This document shows, piece by piece, positions 17,308-26,435 of a DNA stretch of 64,000 nt. The stretch's first letter is position 1. The number at the start of each line of letters is the position of its first letter. Where the stretch lies: contig JAILGH010000092.1 in NCBI GenBank assembly GCA_024697025.1, forward strand, positions 1-64,000, read 5' to 3'. The translations under genes and the position numbers were made by a program. The notes below the pieces were generated by a model, which saw nothing but the letters and a program-made list of their open reading frames with translations, did not search any database and was not told the DNA's origin. This DNA comes from Pseudobutyrivibrio sp. (GTDB lineage: Bacteria > Bacillota > Clostridia > Lachnospirales > Lachnospiraceae).

Positions 17308-18534
17308 TTAGAGTACAACTCCGTTTTTCTTAAGCAATTCTTTGGCACTGTCAACAGAATCAACGCCGTGAAGATTCTTGATAGGCGCAAATTCTTTTAC
17401 ACGGTCTACCTCGAAAGCCAAGTTGCTATCCATCATATGAACCATATCAAGCACTAAAAGCTCGAACTTGTAGCCGTTTGGTGTCTCAGGTGACACCTGA
17501 TTTCCATCACTGTCGATGTGTGGAATCTTTTTCTCAACAACGTGTACAAACATGCTATTGTTAACAATATCATCAAGCTTCTCAAGCGAGAAGAGATAAT
17601 TTAAGATGACGCCATACTTGTAAAGAAGGCTACCGTCCTCGGCCTTTGCCTCGGCCATCTCGTCAGACATCTCGTAGTACTCTACGATTGAAGGCTTGCC
17701 ATCCTCAAGGCAAAGTAAGCCCATCTTTTCCTGTGGCTCAACCTTGCGAACCACCTTTGAACCTGCCTGGAACCCACCAGATATTGTAGCACCTACAAAT
17801 ACTGGGTCTGCGATTCTCTGGCAAACATTATCTACAGCAAAGATGTTAATCCACTTAACACCTTTTGCCTTTAAGTCCTTATCTAGACCAGCCTTAACCA
17901 TTGACGCATACCAACCGCCATTACCGTTTGGTGATGTTGCAAGACGACCCTTGTCCTCCAAGAGAAGCTTGCCATCATAGTCAACAGCGCAAGCCATATC
18001 CTGAATGAAGTACTTGATGTACTCTGGATTGTAACCAAAATAATCATGCTCTGCGAAGAAATCCCTAGTTGCCTTGTCGTTCTTCTCGCTTGTCATGATG
18101 TAAAGAGGCACAAAACAACCAGCCTTATTAACTACATCCATAAGGTTGTTGATAAGACACTGGAAAATAAATAAATCGTGTGTCTCGCCTACATTGAAGC
18201 ATCCCTTTGGCAAATCAAATCCAAGGCGTGTACCCATGCCACCAGCAAGAAGAACGGCCGCTACTTCGCCCTTCTTAAGTGCCTCGATACCGATTGCCTC
18301 AAACTCGTCATGTCTCTTTTCAATTTCTGAGATTTCTACAGCAGGTGGAACAGAGAACTGTCCTCTAGCAGCCGACTCATCGCCACCGATAAGCTTGAAA
18401 TCAGACCAGTTGATATTCTCAATCTGATTAAGAAATTCTGTCTGCTTTTCTGCAGGAAGCTCGTCGAAGAATTTCATGACGTGCTCTTGCTTGTTCTCCC
18501 TCAATAACTCTACTGCTTGTTCCTTAGTAATCAT
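17308..18534 (-). CDS. UDPGP-type nucleotidylyltransferase (UDP-sugar pyrophosphorylase)
   Basis: 408 residues. The UTP-binding loop LLAGGMGTRLGFDLPKGCFN (about residues 95-114) is diagnostic of the eukaryote-like UDPGP family, which contains UDP-N-acetylhexosamine and UDP-glucose pyrophosphorylases; SPNGNGGWY and the later VEYYEMSDE also fit. It is unlike the bacterial GalU or GlmU enzymes. It makes a UDP-sugar from UTP and a sugar-1-phosphate, probably to feed the adjacent transferases. It is 19 bp from the upstream DPM1-like gene. UAP-type substrate preference is likely, but the sugar is uncertain. Confidence 0.9.
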   Translation of the reverse strand: MITKEQAVELLRENKQEHVMKFFDELPAEKQTEFLNQIENINWSDFKLIGGDESAARGQFSVPPAVEISEIEKRHDEFEAIGIEALKKGEVAAVLLAGGMGTRLGFDLPKGCFNVGETHDLFIFQCLINNLMDVVNKAGCFVPLYIMTSEKNDKATRDFFAEHDYFGYNPEYIKYFIQDMACAVDYDGKLLLEDKGRLATSPNGNGGWYASMVKAGLDKDLKAKGVKWINIFAVDNVCQRIADPVFVGATISGGFQAGSKVVRKVEPQEKMGLLCLEDGKPSIVEYYEMSDEMAEAKAEDGSLLYKYGVILNYLFSLEKLDDIVNNSMFVHVVEKKIPHIDSDGNQVSPETPNGYKFELLVLDMVHMMDSNLAFEVDRVKEFAPIKNLHGVDSVDSAKELLKKNGVVL

Positions 18535-18553
18535 TATAAAATATTCTCCTTTA

Positions 18554-19525
18554 CTAATCCATGGTATTCTCTTCTTTATTTTTGACGCCGTCGTAGTCCA
18601 TCTTTCTCGTGTGATACTCTATATCCTCCAACAGCTTACGGTTCTTAGCGATTAAGTCGCCAATCAAACCTGTCGTAAGTGCCATGAATCCCATTATAAT
18701 AAGTGTGCAGCCTAATATTAGTGACTGGATATGACCTGCACTATTGCCCATAACTACATAAGCCAGATACCTAATTATTACTATCAAACCAACTATCGTT
18801 GGTGGAATTGCTATAATGGTAAAGGTCTTGAGTGGCTCGTACATCATGTACGCCCTCAAAATTGTAATCATGGACTTTTTAACATATCCCATCATGCTAT
18901 TAAAAAGGCGTGATGGTCTAAGTTCTCCATTGGTGCGAATCGGCACAGAAGTCTGCGCGATTCTATTACGCCCTGCCTGAACTATTGTCTCCAAGGTATA
19001 AGTATAATCGTTGGTAACATTTATCCTCATAGCCGCTTCCCTAGAGTATGCTCTAAATCCACTTGGGGCGTCAGGTATATCTGAATTGCTGGCTTTTTGA
19101 ACTACCCAGCTTCCAAAATGTTGAAGTAACTTTTTGGTGGCAGAAAAATGTGCCGTCTCGTCAATTGGTCTTGCACCAATAACAATATCCGACTTACCCT
19201 CGATAATCGGTCTAACTATAAGCTCGATATCCTCAGCAACATACTGATTGTCAGCATCCGTATTTACGATAATATCAGCACCATTTCTAAGACATGCATC
19301 AAGGCCAGCCATAAATCCATAGGCCAAGCCCTTGTTGCGGCGCAGGTTGACAACATAGTTGACACCCCAGCGCTTTGCCACCTCTACGGTATCATCGCTA
19401 CTGCCATCGTTAATAATCAAATATTCTATCTCATCAATCCCGTCAATGTGCTTGGGCAAATCGTTTAACGCTATCTCCAAGGTCTGAGCCTCATTATAGC
19501 AAGGGATTTGAATGATAAGCTTCAT
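18554..19525 (-). CDS. DPM1/GtrB-like membrane glycosyltransferase
   Basis: 323 residues. LIIQIPCYNEAQTLEIALNDL, IINDGSSDDT and VNTDADNQY form the GT2 catalytic core of the dolichol-phosphate-mannose-synthase type; two C-terminal membrane spans (about 225-250 and 260-285) match GtrB-like enzymes. Such enzymes load a sugar onto polyprenyl phosphate, making a donor used outside the membrane by GT-C enzymes. Candidate partners are the multi-span proteins at 24898 and 44212. It lies 18 bp after the tandem GT2 gene and 19 bp before the UDPGP gene. Confidence 0.92.
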   Translation of the reverse strand: MKLIIQIPCYNEAQTLEIALNDLPKHIDGIDEIEYLIINDGSSDDTVEVAKRWGVNYVVNLRRNKGLAYGFMAGLDACLRNGADIIVNTDADNQYVAEDIELIVRPIIEGKSDIVIGARPIDETAHFSATKKLLQHFGSWVVQKASNSDIPDAPSGFRAYSREAAMRINVTNDYTYTLETIVQAGRNRIAQTSVPIRTNGELRPSRLFNSMMGYVKKSMITILRAYMMYEPLKTFTIIAIPPTIVGLIVIIRYLAYVVMGNSAGHIQSLILGCTLIIMGFMALTTGLIGDLIAKNRKLLEDIEYHTRKMDYDGVKNKEENTMD

Positions 19526-19543
19526 AATAATTCCTCTCTATCT

Positions 19544-21391
19544 CTAATCCATATTGAAAGAATAATCAAAGGCTTTCAGTGAAAGATTTGGGTTGTAATA
19601 AGGATCGCCCTTTTCGTATATCTCTTTCCACTTAGACATGAAGTACTCTGTCTCAGCGTCCATGCGACGCTTTTTCTCTGGGTCTAGATGGTCAAGACCA
19701 CGGCTCACCGACTCAAGATGATACCACTCAGAAAATGGTGTGTAAACAACTAACAGATTGTTGGCCCTAAGCTTGAGACAGTAATCTACGTCATTAAAGG
19801 CCACAGCCAAATCCTCATCGAAGCCTGACACCTTTTCAAAATCGGCCTTTGAGGTAAGAAGGCAGGCCCCTGTAACAGCCGATACATCCTGCACACAGGT
19901 GCTGCGATAAAAATATCCCACCTGCTCGCGACCACTTCCTAAGAACTGTGAGTTGGCAACACCTCCAAGACCTAAGATAAGTCCGGCATGCTGAACTGTG
20001 TTATTTCCATAATATAGTCTGGCACCAACTGCGCCAACATCCTGACGGCGAATAAATCCCATCATCTCAAAGATTGCATCCTCGTTAATCATGCGGGTGT
20101 CGTTGTTGAGAAGTAGCAGGTACTCACCCTCCGCCTGACCAGCGCCATAGTTGATAAGTGCAGAGTAATTAAAGACACCCGCGGTTTCAGGATGGGCTGC
20201 AGTGTAATCAAGCACCCTGACAGTTATATCCGTTCGCTCCTGAAGCTTCTTATAATAATCTCTAATATTATCTTCATCAGAATTATTCTCAATAATGACA
20301 AATTCCAGATTGGAATAAGTACTTTTGCCTGCGATGCTATCGATACAAGCCTCCAAATCATCCTTGTGATTCATGTTTGGAATAAGGATGGAAAGCAGTG
20401 GTGCATCCGGCCAATTGTATTTGGTGCGATAATACCCAAGGTGAGTATCCAGCTCTACTGTAGCCGGAATCCCCAGGCGCTTGTAGTGCTCCTCCACCGC
20501 TCTGCGGCCGTTGTCGTAGGCATACATCTTGGCCTCCGGATGGTCTGCCGTAGAAGCAGGGTGAGTACGCCAATGATAAAGCACCCTTGGAATATGATAA
20601 ATGTTGGAGCATTTTTCCAACACTCTAAGGTCGAAGTCATGATCCTGGGCCCCGTCGAACTCGGATTTGATGCCTCCGCTGGCCTTTACAATATCAGCCT
20701 TCACCACAAAAAGATGAGTGATATAGTTGTGGCTGCAAAGCAAATCTATATTAAAGTCAGACTTGAAATGAGGCAGGAAATATTCCTTGGAATCCATGTC
20801 GATTTTGTCCTCATCAGAATAGATTGCCTCTATGGTAGGGTCGTCATTTAAAGCCTTTGCAATATAATACATTGCATCTGCAGTAATCAAATCATCGTGA
20901 TCCGTAAATCCGATAAAGTCTCCTGTTGCAAGCTCTAGCGCCGCATTGGTATTGCCTGCGATACCTGTGTTGTCTGTAAGCTTCTTGTAGACAATTCTCT
21001 CGTCCCACTGTCCACCTGTGGCCGCTAGGATAATATCCTTTAGCCCCTCATTTGGGCTGCCATCTCCAAGGCAAAGTTGCCAACCTTCATATGTCTGAGC
21101 CTCAAAGGACTGAATAAGCTCAGTCAAAAAACGCTCTGGTGTGTTGTATAACGGAATTACGATACTGATAATTGGGTTGTATTTAAAAATAGTGTGTCGC
21201 TGCTTTTCTAGCTCCTTCTCAGTAATCGGATGAGCCTTTAAAAACTGCCTGTAACTGTAGTGCTCCTGGTCGTGTCCCATAGCCTTGCGAATAGTTTTTA
21301 CTATGGTCCTTTTCAACCCATAGTGCTGCAGATAAAGCAAGCCCTTTTCTATTATGTTGTTAGGTTGTCTGTATTCTTTTATTTTACTCAT
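19544..21391 (-). CDS. Tandem-domain GT2 glycosyltransferase
   Basis: 615 residues with two GT2 domains. The first (from about residue 75) has SIVIPLYNTPERFL, LGDGSPNEG and FTDHDDLI; the second (from about 335) has SILIPNMNHKDDL, IENNSDEDN and LLNNDTRMI, followed by GACLLTSKADFEKVSGFDE and VAFNDVDYC. It is closely related in layout to the 821-aa protein at 31667, which adds an N-terminal domain. Tandem GT2 proteins of this RfbF-like type usually add two different sugars or alternate linkages on rhamnan or O-antigen chains. No strong ribosome site is visible. Confidence 0.92.
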   Translation of the reverse strand: MSKIKEYRQPNNIIEKGLLYLQHYGLKRTIVKTIRKAMGHDQEHYSYRQFLKAHPITEKELEKQRHTIFKYNPIISIVIPLYNTPERFLTELIQSFEAQTYEGWQLCLGDGSPNEGLKDIILAATGGQWDERIVYKKLTDNTGIAGNTNAALELATGDFIGFTDHDDLITADAMYYIAKALNDDPTIEAIYSDEDKIDMDSKEYFLPHFKSDFNIDLLCSHNYITHLFVVKADIVKASGGIKSEFDGAQDHDFDLRVLEKCSNIYHIPRVLYHWRTHPASTADHPEAKMYAYDNGRRAVEEHYKRLGIPATVELDTHLGYYRTKYNWPDAPLLSILIPNMNHKDDLEACIDSIAGKSTYSNLEFVIIENNSDEDNIRDYYKKLQERTDITVRVLDYTAAHPETAGVFNYSALINYGAGQAEGEYLLLLNNDTRMINEDAIFEMMGFIRRQDVGAVGARLYYGNNTVQHAGLILGLGGVANSQFLGSGREQVGYFYRSTCVQDVSAVTGACLLTSKADFEKVSGFDEDLAVAFNDVDYCLKLRANNLLVVYTPFSEWYHLESVSRGLDHLDPEKKRRMDAETEYFMSKWKEIYEKGDPYYNPNLSLKAFDYSFNMD

Positions 21392-21414
21392 GTTAATTTA
21401 CGTAACTCTTGTAT

Positions 21415-22395
21415 TTATTCTCCAAAAAATTTAAATATAGCCTGAGCCAAAGCCTCTGGATTGCCCATCTCTACGAAAAGATGCTTGTCATCCTCGGAAA
21501 AAAGCTCGTGGTTTGCCGGGCCATCCCCAAAAATCATAGGACGCTCCATAGCCTCATATATATAAGCCTTGCCAGGAATAGTTCTCTTGGCTTTTGAAAT
21601 ATCCCCGGAAAAATGCCCTGCCAAACAAAGGTCTGCATTTGCGATATAATCTGCCAGCTCCTGCTGAGTAAGCCAGTTGATGTATTGGATATTTGAAAAT
21701 TCTGGCTTAACCATATTTTTAGGAATGGGTCCAATAATGTAAAACTGATAGTCCTCCCTGCCTTGGAAAGCTTTAAGGGCCTCCAATATTACGTCCACTC
21801 CCTGAAGGTTTAGTATGGAACCAAAATAGAGAACCTTGTGCTTATCATCCTCTGCCGCAGCATTTCTAGGATAGTAAATAGACTTGTCAGCCTCTAGATA
21901 AAGCACTCGCATTTTTTCAGGATTGGCATTAAATTCCTGCTCAAAAAAATGGCCATGAGCCATTGTATCGCAGACTACATAATCGACTCTCTTAAGAGTC
22001 CATGTATCTAGACTGTGACAAAACCTAGCCATGATACTTCCTGACTTAAATTCTTGCCTGTCCAAAACCATAGTGTCATAAACAGAGAGAAAACAATCTA
22101 TCACCATTGGCTTCCTCTTTAGCTTGCCGTAGAAAAATGGCAACACCAGCTGAGGGGAGAACCCTACAAACACCACATCGATGTCCTTAAGGCTTTGTGT
22201 AATCAGGCACCTAAATACATGGGCCACCCTCTTGAGATAGTTGGAAGAAGGACTGCCGATAACCTGTAGCTCTAATACCACTGACTTTAGATAATTAATC
22301 TCCTGTGTGACTCTGATATAGTCTAAATTTTTAGTTGTAATATATAGTACTCTCTTCCCCGAGAATAGTTCTCTTAAAGTATCAAATTCTTTCAT
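21415..22395 (-). CDS. Glycosyltransferase, GT4/GT1-like (GT-B fold)
   Basis: The track start is a TTG at 22416; the ATG at 22395 has AAGG 8 bp upstream and gives MKEFDTLRELFSGKRVLYIT, so I prefer it (326 aa). The second half has YFGSILNLQGVDVILEAL, FYIIGPIP, YIANADLCLAGHF and a C-terminal IYEAMERPMIFGDGPANHELF with the E(x)7E-like acceptor pattern, all typical of GT-B retaining enzymes. It is the first gene of the operon reaching down to 14430, with an extended -10 promoter 30 bp upstream. Sugar specificity unknown. Confidence 0.85.
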   Translation of the reverse strand: MKEFDTLRELFSGKRVLYITTKNLDYIRVTQEINYLKSVVLELQVIGSPSSNYLKRVAHVFRCLITQSLKDIDVVFVGFSPQLVLPFFYGKLKRKPMVIDCFLSVYDTMVLDRQEFKSGSIMARFCHSLDTWTLKRVDYVVCDTMAHGHFFEQEFNANPEKMRVLYLEADKSIYYPRNAAAEDDKHKVLYFGSILNLQGVDVILEALKAFQGREDYQFYIIGPIPKNMVKPEFSNIQYINWLTQQELADYIANADLCLAGHFSGDISKAKRTIPGKAYIYEAMERPMIFGDGPANHELFSEDDKHLFVEMGNPEALAQAIFKFFGE

Positions 22396-22424
22396 TGCTT
22401 TAACCTTAAAACACAATCTGATTA

Positions 22425-22433
22425 ATTATATCA
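22425..22433 (-). promoter_or_regulatory. Extended -10 promoter for the GT-B to GT2 operon
   Basis: Minus-strand TGATATAAT (TG-N-TATAAT) in the divergent gap, without a convincing -35. It fits the first gene of the six-gene minus operon. On the plus strand the gap holds TTGACT (22455 region) but a weak -10. Confidence 0.6.
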
Positions 22434-22514
22434 TAAACCACCCTTCCTTGCATTGACTTTGGTATTGATTTAAAATACATGAATATACAAGTAATATGTA
22501 GAAAGGTCTCGTTA

Positions 22515-23441
22515 ATGAGCACATTCGCAATTATTATGTCCACCTACAATGGGCATCAATATATAACTCAACAGATACAAAGTATTCTAGCTCAAACCTA
22601 TAGGGATTTCACATTGTTTGTCAGGGACGACGGCTCCTCCGATGACACTTTTCAAATCCTTAAGGATTTTGCTTCAAATGACAGTAGAATTCATCTTGTT
22701 AAGGACAACCCATCATCTCCAAATCCTAATTTGGGGTTCGGTGAAAGTTTCTCAAGGGCTTCTAAGTACGCCCTGAGTCAAGGTGAGTTTTCTTTTTTTG
22801 CTTTTTGTGACCAGGATGATTATTGGGAGCCTGAAAAGCTTCAGGTTACTTTTGAAAATATTAGCGGCATGACTGAACCAGCATTGTTTTCTTCTAATTT
22901 TTATGTGTGTGACAGTGCTTTAAATATCCTGCATACTTTTTCAAAGACAACTCCACTTACTGGCGTCACCTTTGAAAACCTGATATTTGAAGGCGCCTTG
23001 CCAGGATTTTCTATAACAATTAATAGACCGTTGGCAGTTCTTGCTTTTGACAATGAAAAGGCCTCTAAAATATATTATCACGACAAATGGGTTCATCTGA
23101 TTCAGCTGGGCTTAGGCGGTTCTGTAATCTATAGCGATAAGCCTCTTGCCAAATATCGCAGACATTCAGATGCTATCTCTTCTACCAATCGAGGCCCTTT
23201 AGCAAAGCTAAAATGGCGGGTTGATAACGTTTTAAACGGAGACTATTGCCCTAGAACTAGGGACATGATTTATAGTTATAAAGAATTGTTTTTTGATAAG
23301 CTGCCTGAGGAGGGGCAGAGGTTCTTGAGAGTTTTTACTTCAGGCTCACGTCTTAGGAAAGTTTTTTATCCTCACAGGCTCCGTAGGAGTATTTCTGGAG
23401 AAATATTGTTGAGGCTAATATTTATTTTAGGGAAATTATGA
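22515..23441 (+). CDS. GT2 family glycosyltransferase
   Basis: The track start at 22479 lacks a ribosome site; the ATG at 22515 has GAAAGG upstream and yields MSTFAIIMSTYNGHQYITQQ (308 aa), the usual GT2 beginning. VRDDGSSDDT and FCDQDDYWEPEKL are the nucleotide- and metal-binding motifs; the latter places it in the rhamnosyltransferase-like branch, similar to 5137-6075. Its stop overlaps the flippase start by 4 bp (ATGA), so the two are translationally coupled. It probably builds the repeat unit exported by that flippase. Confidence 0.92.
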   Translation: MSTFAIIMSTYNGHQYITQQIQSILAQTYRDFTLFVRDDGSSDDTFQILKDFASNDSRIHLVKDNPSSPNPNLGFGESFSRASKYALSQGEFSFFAFCDQDDYWEPEKLQVTFENISGMTEPALFSSNFYVCDSALNILHTFSKTTPLTGVTFENLIFEGALPGFSITINRPLAVLAFDNEKASKIYYHDKWVHLIQLGLGGSVIYSDKPLAKYRRHSDAISSTNRGPLAKLKWRVDNVLNGDYCPRTRDMIYSYKELFFDKLPEEGQRFLRVFTSGSRLRKVFYPHRLRRSISGEILLRLIFILGKL

Positions 23442-24889
23442 AAGAAAAAAATGTAAAACTTAACTACATATATAATGTAGCCTATCAGATACTGGTTATC
23501 CTTACACCACTTTTGACAGCCCCTTATATCGCAAGAGTTCTCAAATCCAAGGGAATCGGTGTTTTAGGTTATGTCACTGCTATAGCTGCATTTTTTATTA
23601 TTTTTGCATCACTTGGCACATCTACTTACGGTCAGCGTGAGGTATCTTACGTGCAGAACGATATATTCAAGAGGTCCGTTGTTTTTTTCAACACCCTTAT
23701 TTTCCGTTGCACTACAACTTTCATTTTTCTAGTAATTTACGGAATAATGATTTTTACATACCATCCTGATTGGATGATTATTTATGTAATACAGTTAATT
23801 GAGATTTTAAATGTGGCCTTTGATACCTCTTGGTTCTTGCAGGGACTTGAGGAGTTCGGCAAGGTAGTTGGCCGCAATGCTATCTTTAGAATAATAAATC
23901 TTATAATGGTTTTTACCTTGATAAAAAAGCCAGAGGATTTGGCGCTTTATGCTGCTGCTCAGGCACTTATTACAATGGCTGGTCATGTTTCACTTTGGCC
24001 TTACCTTCCTAAGTATTTGTGTAAGGTTCCAAAGGAGGCGCTATCACCTTTTAAGGACACTAGAATAATTCTTGGCTTGTTTTTGCCTACCTTTGCTGTT
24101 CAGTTCTATCAGTATCTAGACAAAATCATGCTTAAGCTTATCACCCACAATCTTGATGAAAGCGGTTACTATGAGCAAACCATGCGAATCGTTAGATTGG
24201 TCCTTGCGCTTGTTACCGCCATGGCTACCGTTATGGTACCTCGAATCGGTCATTATTTTAAGCAAGGGGATAAGGATGCAATTAAGCGAGCCATGTACAA
24301 GGTTTACCAGTTTTCTTGGTTCTTAGGCCTCCCACTGATGTTTGGCGTGTTTGGAATCGCAGGCAACTTTATCCCATGGTTCTACGGAGAGGGCTATGAC
24401 AAGGTAATCATTCTTCTTAGAATTTGTTCTGGCCTAACAGTTGCCATGTCAATTGCAAATGTAACCGGCATCCAATATCTGGTACCAACCAAACGTGAGA
24501 GGCTTTACACTCGCACTGTTCTCTTTGGAGCTGCTGTAAACATAGTGTTGAATTTTGTTTTTATACCAAAGCTTCAATCAGCCGGCGCTGCTTTGGCCTC
24601 AGTTATTGCCGAGTCAGCAATCGCCATCTTGCAGTTGATCTACATTCGTGGGGAGCTTGATATCAAACGGATTTTACAATCGTCTGTAAAATATTTAATT
24701 GCTTCTACTCTTATGCTAATGCTACTTTTGATGGTAGGCAGATATTTACCTGCCACTATACTTTCAACTTTTGTGATGATTATCACTGGAGCTTTAGTTT
24801 ACTTTGGATTATTGGTGCTTTTTGCAGATGAATTTTTTATAGATAATGCGAAGCATTTAATAAAGAAGGTTTTAAAGAAATTTAGATAG
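23438..24889 (+). CDS. wzx: Wzx-like polysaccharide flippase (MOP superfamily)
   Basis: 483 residues and about 12-14 hydrophobic spans. The N-terminus KLNYIYNVAYQILVILTPLL followed by PYIARVLKSKGIGVLGY is characteristic of the PST/Wzx family of the MOP superfamily, which flips undecaprenyl-PP-linked repeat units across the membrane. Translational overlap with the GT2 gene before it and tight spacing with the GT-C-like gene after it support one export unit. A dedicated Wzy polymerase is not clearly identifiable, though one of the large membrane proteins could serve. Confidence 0.92.
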   Translation: MKEKNVKLNYIYNVAYQILVILTPLLTAPYIARVLKSKGIGVLGYVTAIAAFFIIFASLGTSTYGQREVSYVQNDIFKRSVVFFNTLIFRCTTTFIFLVIYGIMIFTYHPDWMIIYVIQLIEILNVAFDTSWFLQGLEEFGKVVGRNAIFRIINLIMVFTLIKKPEDLALYAAAQALITMAGHVSLWPYLPKYLCKVPKEALSPFKDTRIILGLFLPTFAVQFYQYLDKIMLKLITHNLDESGYYEQTMRIVRLVLALVTAMATVMVPRIGHYFKQGDKDAIKRAMYKVYQFSWFLGLPLMFGVFGIAGNFIPWFYGEGYDKVIILLRICSGLTVAMSIANVTGIQYLVPTKRERLYTRTVLFGAAVNIVLNFVFIPKLQSAGAALASVIAESAIAILQLIYIRGELDIKRILQSSVKYLIASTLMLMLLLMVGRYLPATILSTFVMIITGALVYFGLLVLFADEFFIDNAKHLIKKVLKKFR

Positions 24890-24897
24890 AGGTGTTT

Positions 24898-26403
24898 ATG
24901 AAAATATTTGCTATAGTTTGCTGTATAGGTTTTCTAGTTATTTGGTTTTTATCATTTTTAACAGGGATAAACCGCAAGGGGCGCCGTCCATTCATTGCGG
25001 CACTTTATATTTTATCCATTGTGTATGTTAGCTACACCGGCGTTTATTATGCTACCAATTTTCCAGATTCTTCCCCAGATGAATCAGCTCACATTGCATA
25101 CATCCACTATTTGGATAGAACCGGTGAGGTAATTCCAAAGTTTGAGGATATGCATATCTTTAGCAACCAGGTGATGAAGTGGTCTGAAGAGCCAAACTTT
25201 GAATATCAGACTTCGTTGGTAAATTATCTCTGCCATCCACCTCTTTACTATCACATTATGAGACTGGCTGGAGGATTTGCTCCTACCGACTCAGACGTGG
25301 TTATGACAATTGACAAGATGAGACTACGGTATTTTTCCATGGGAATTTATATACTAGGCCTTGCATTGTGCTGTTACATAGGTTGGTCTCGAATCGACAG
25401 GACCAAGCCTTGGCTGCATTTACTTTACGTCACAATAATTACAAGCGTTCCTATGCTAGGTTTTGAATTTTGCTCTGTCAGCAATGACGCTCTTACCATG
25501 TTGACTTGCGGAATTTGCATCTTGGGATTAATCCGATTCTCAGAGAAAAATAGAAATATCTTGACTTATGGACTGATTGCACTGGGACTTACAGGTTCCC
25601 TTTTGACAAAGCTTACAGCGGCAATGTTGTGCGTTATTATGGCAGTTTTGGTACTTTCCTTTACAATGATTAAGGAACGCAGCGTAAAGGATTCACTGAG
25701 GGCAGGGTTCTTTATTACCTTCCCAATTTATTTACTTGCCATCGCTTATTATGCGATTGTAATAAGCCGCTACGGCACCATTCCTTCTCTGGCAGTTATC
25801 AGCTCAAAGGAATATTTCGAAAACACTATTTACTATGTGGCACAGTCTGATAGAGTTCATTATACCTTAGGACAGTACATCTGGTTTTACATTGAGAGAT
25901 TTTTCCTGTCATGGTCAGGAATCGAAACAGCTCAGCGATTTATCAAAGAATATATTTTCAGTCCAACATCCCTTGCCTTTGAGTTGTTGTGGTTGTTCCC
26001 GGTACTTTTGTTCATCCCTCGCGTCCACTCCTTCGGAAAGAGATTTGCTCTTCCTCTTGGAGCTGGTTGGGCATCCATGGTCATAACCTTTATTTACCAG
26101 TTTAAAAGCGCCTATGGAGCATACCTTACCAGAGGATACTTAGGAGGATTTGCATCCCGCTATTACATACCTTTCGTAATGATATTTGGATTGTCTGCTG
26201 TATTCATAGCCCAGAGCCTTCTTATAGACAATGGCTTTGACAGCGACACTACAATCACAACCATCAAGGGTGATTTAAAGACCTTTAGCAAGAATCTTAT
26301 CTACAATCAGTTAATATATGCACTTACACTTGGGTTCTCATTCGTACTATTCTATGGGAACTTCCCATTCTTCTTACTGCACTTTGGAAAAGGGCTGCAA
26401 TAG
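24898..26403 (+). CDS. Multi-span membrane protein, GT-C glycosyltransferase-like
   Basis: The track uses a GTG at 24892, but the ATG six bases later has AGAGG at proper spacing, so I start at 24898 (501 aa). About 11 hydrophobic spans are visible. After the second span comes FPDSSPDESAHIAYIHYL, an acidic loop motif of the kind that carries the catalytic Asp in GT-C/DUF2142-like enzymes using polyprenyl-phosphate sugars outside the membrane. A Wzy-type polymerase is the alternative. It is the last gene of the plus-strand trio and ends inside a terminator hairpin. Confidence 0.75.
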   Translation: MKIFAIVCCIGFLVIWFLSFLTGINRKGRRPFIAALYILSIVYVSYTGVYYATNFPDSSPDESAHIAYIHYLDRTGEVIPKFEDMHIFSNQVMKWSEEPNFEYQTSLVNYLCHPPLYYHIMRLAGGFAPTDSDVVMTIDKMRLRYFSMGIYILGLALCCYIGWSRIDRTKPWLHLLYVTIITSVPMLGFEFCSVSNDALTMLTCGICILGLIRFSEKNRNILTYGLIALGLTGSLLTKLTAAMLCVIMAVLVLSFTMIKERSVKDSLRAGFFITFPIYLLAIAYYAIVISRYGTIPSLAVISSKEYFENTIYYVAQSDRVHYTLGQYIWFYIERFFLSWSGIETAQRFIKEYIFSPTSLAFELLWLFPVLLFIPRVHSFGKRFALPLGAGWASMVITFIYQFKSAYGAYLTRGYLGGFASRYYIPFVMIFGLSAVFIAQSLLIDNGFDSDTTITTIKGDLKTFSKNLIYNQLIYALTLGFSFVLFYGNFPFFLLHFGKGLQ

Positions 26404-26416
26404 CGCAGCCCTTTTA
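26389..26416. terminator. Bidirectional terminator overlapping the GT-C stop codon
   Basis: Stem GGGCTGC / GCAGCCC with a 6-nt loop containing the TAG stop; T4 then TATTTTT on the plus strand and TTTT on the minus strand. It ends both the plus-strand trio and the rlmI operon. Confidence 0.9.
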
Positions 26417-26435
26417 TTTTTCTTATTTAATTTAT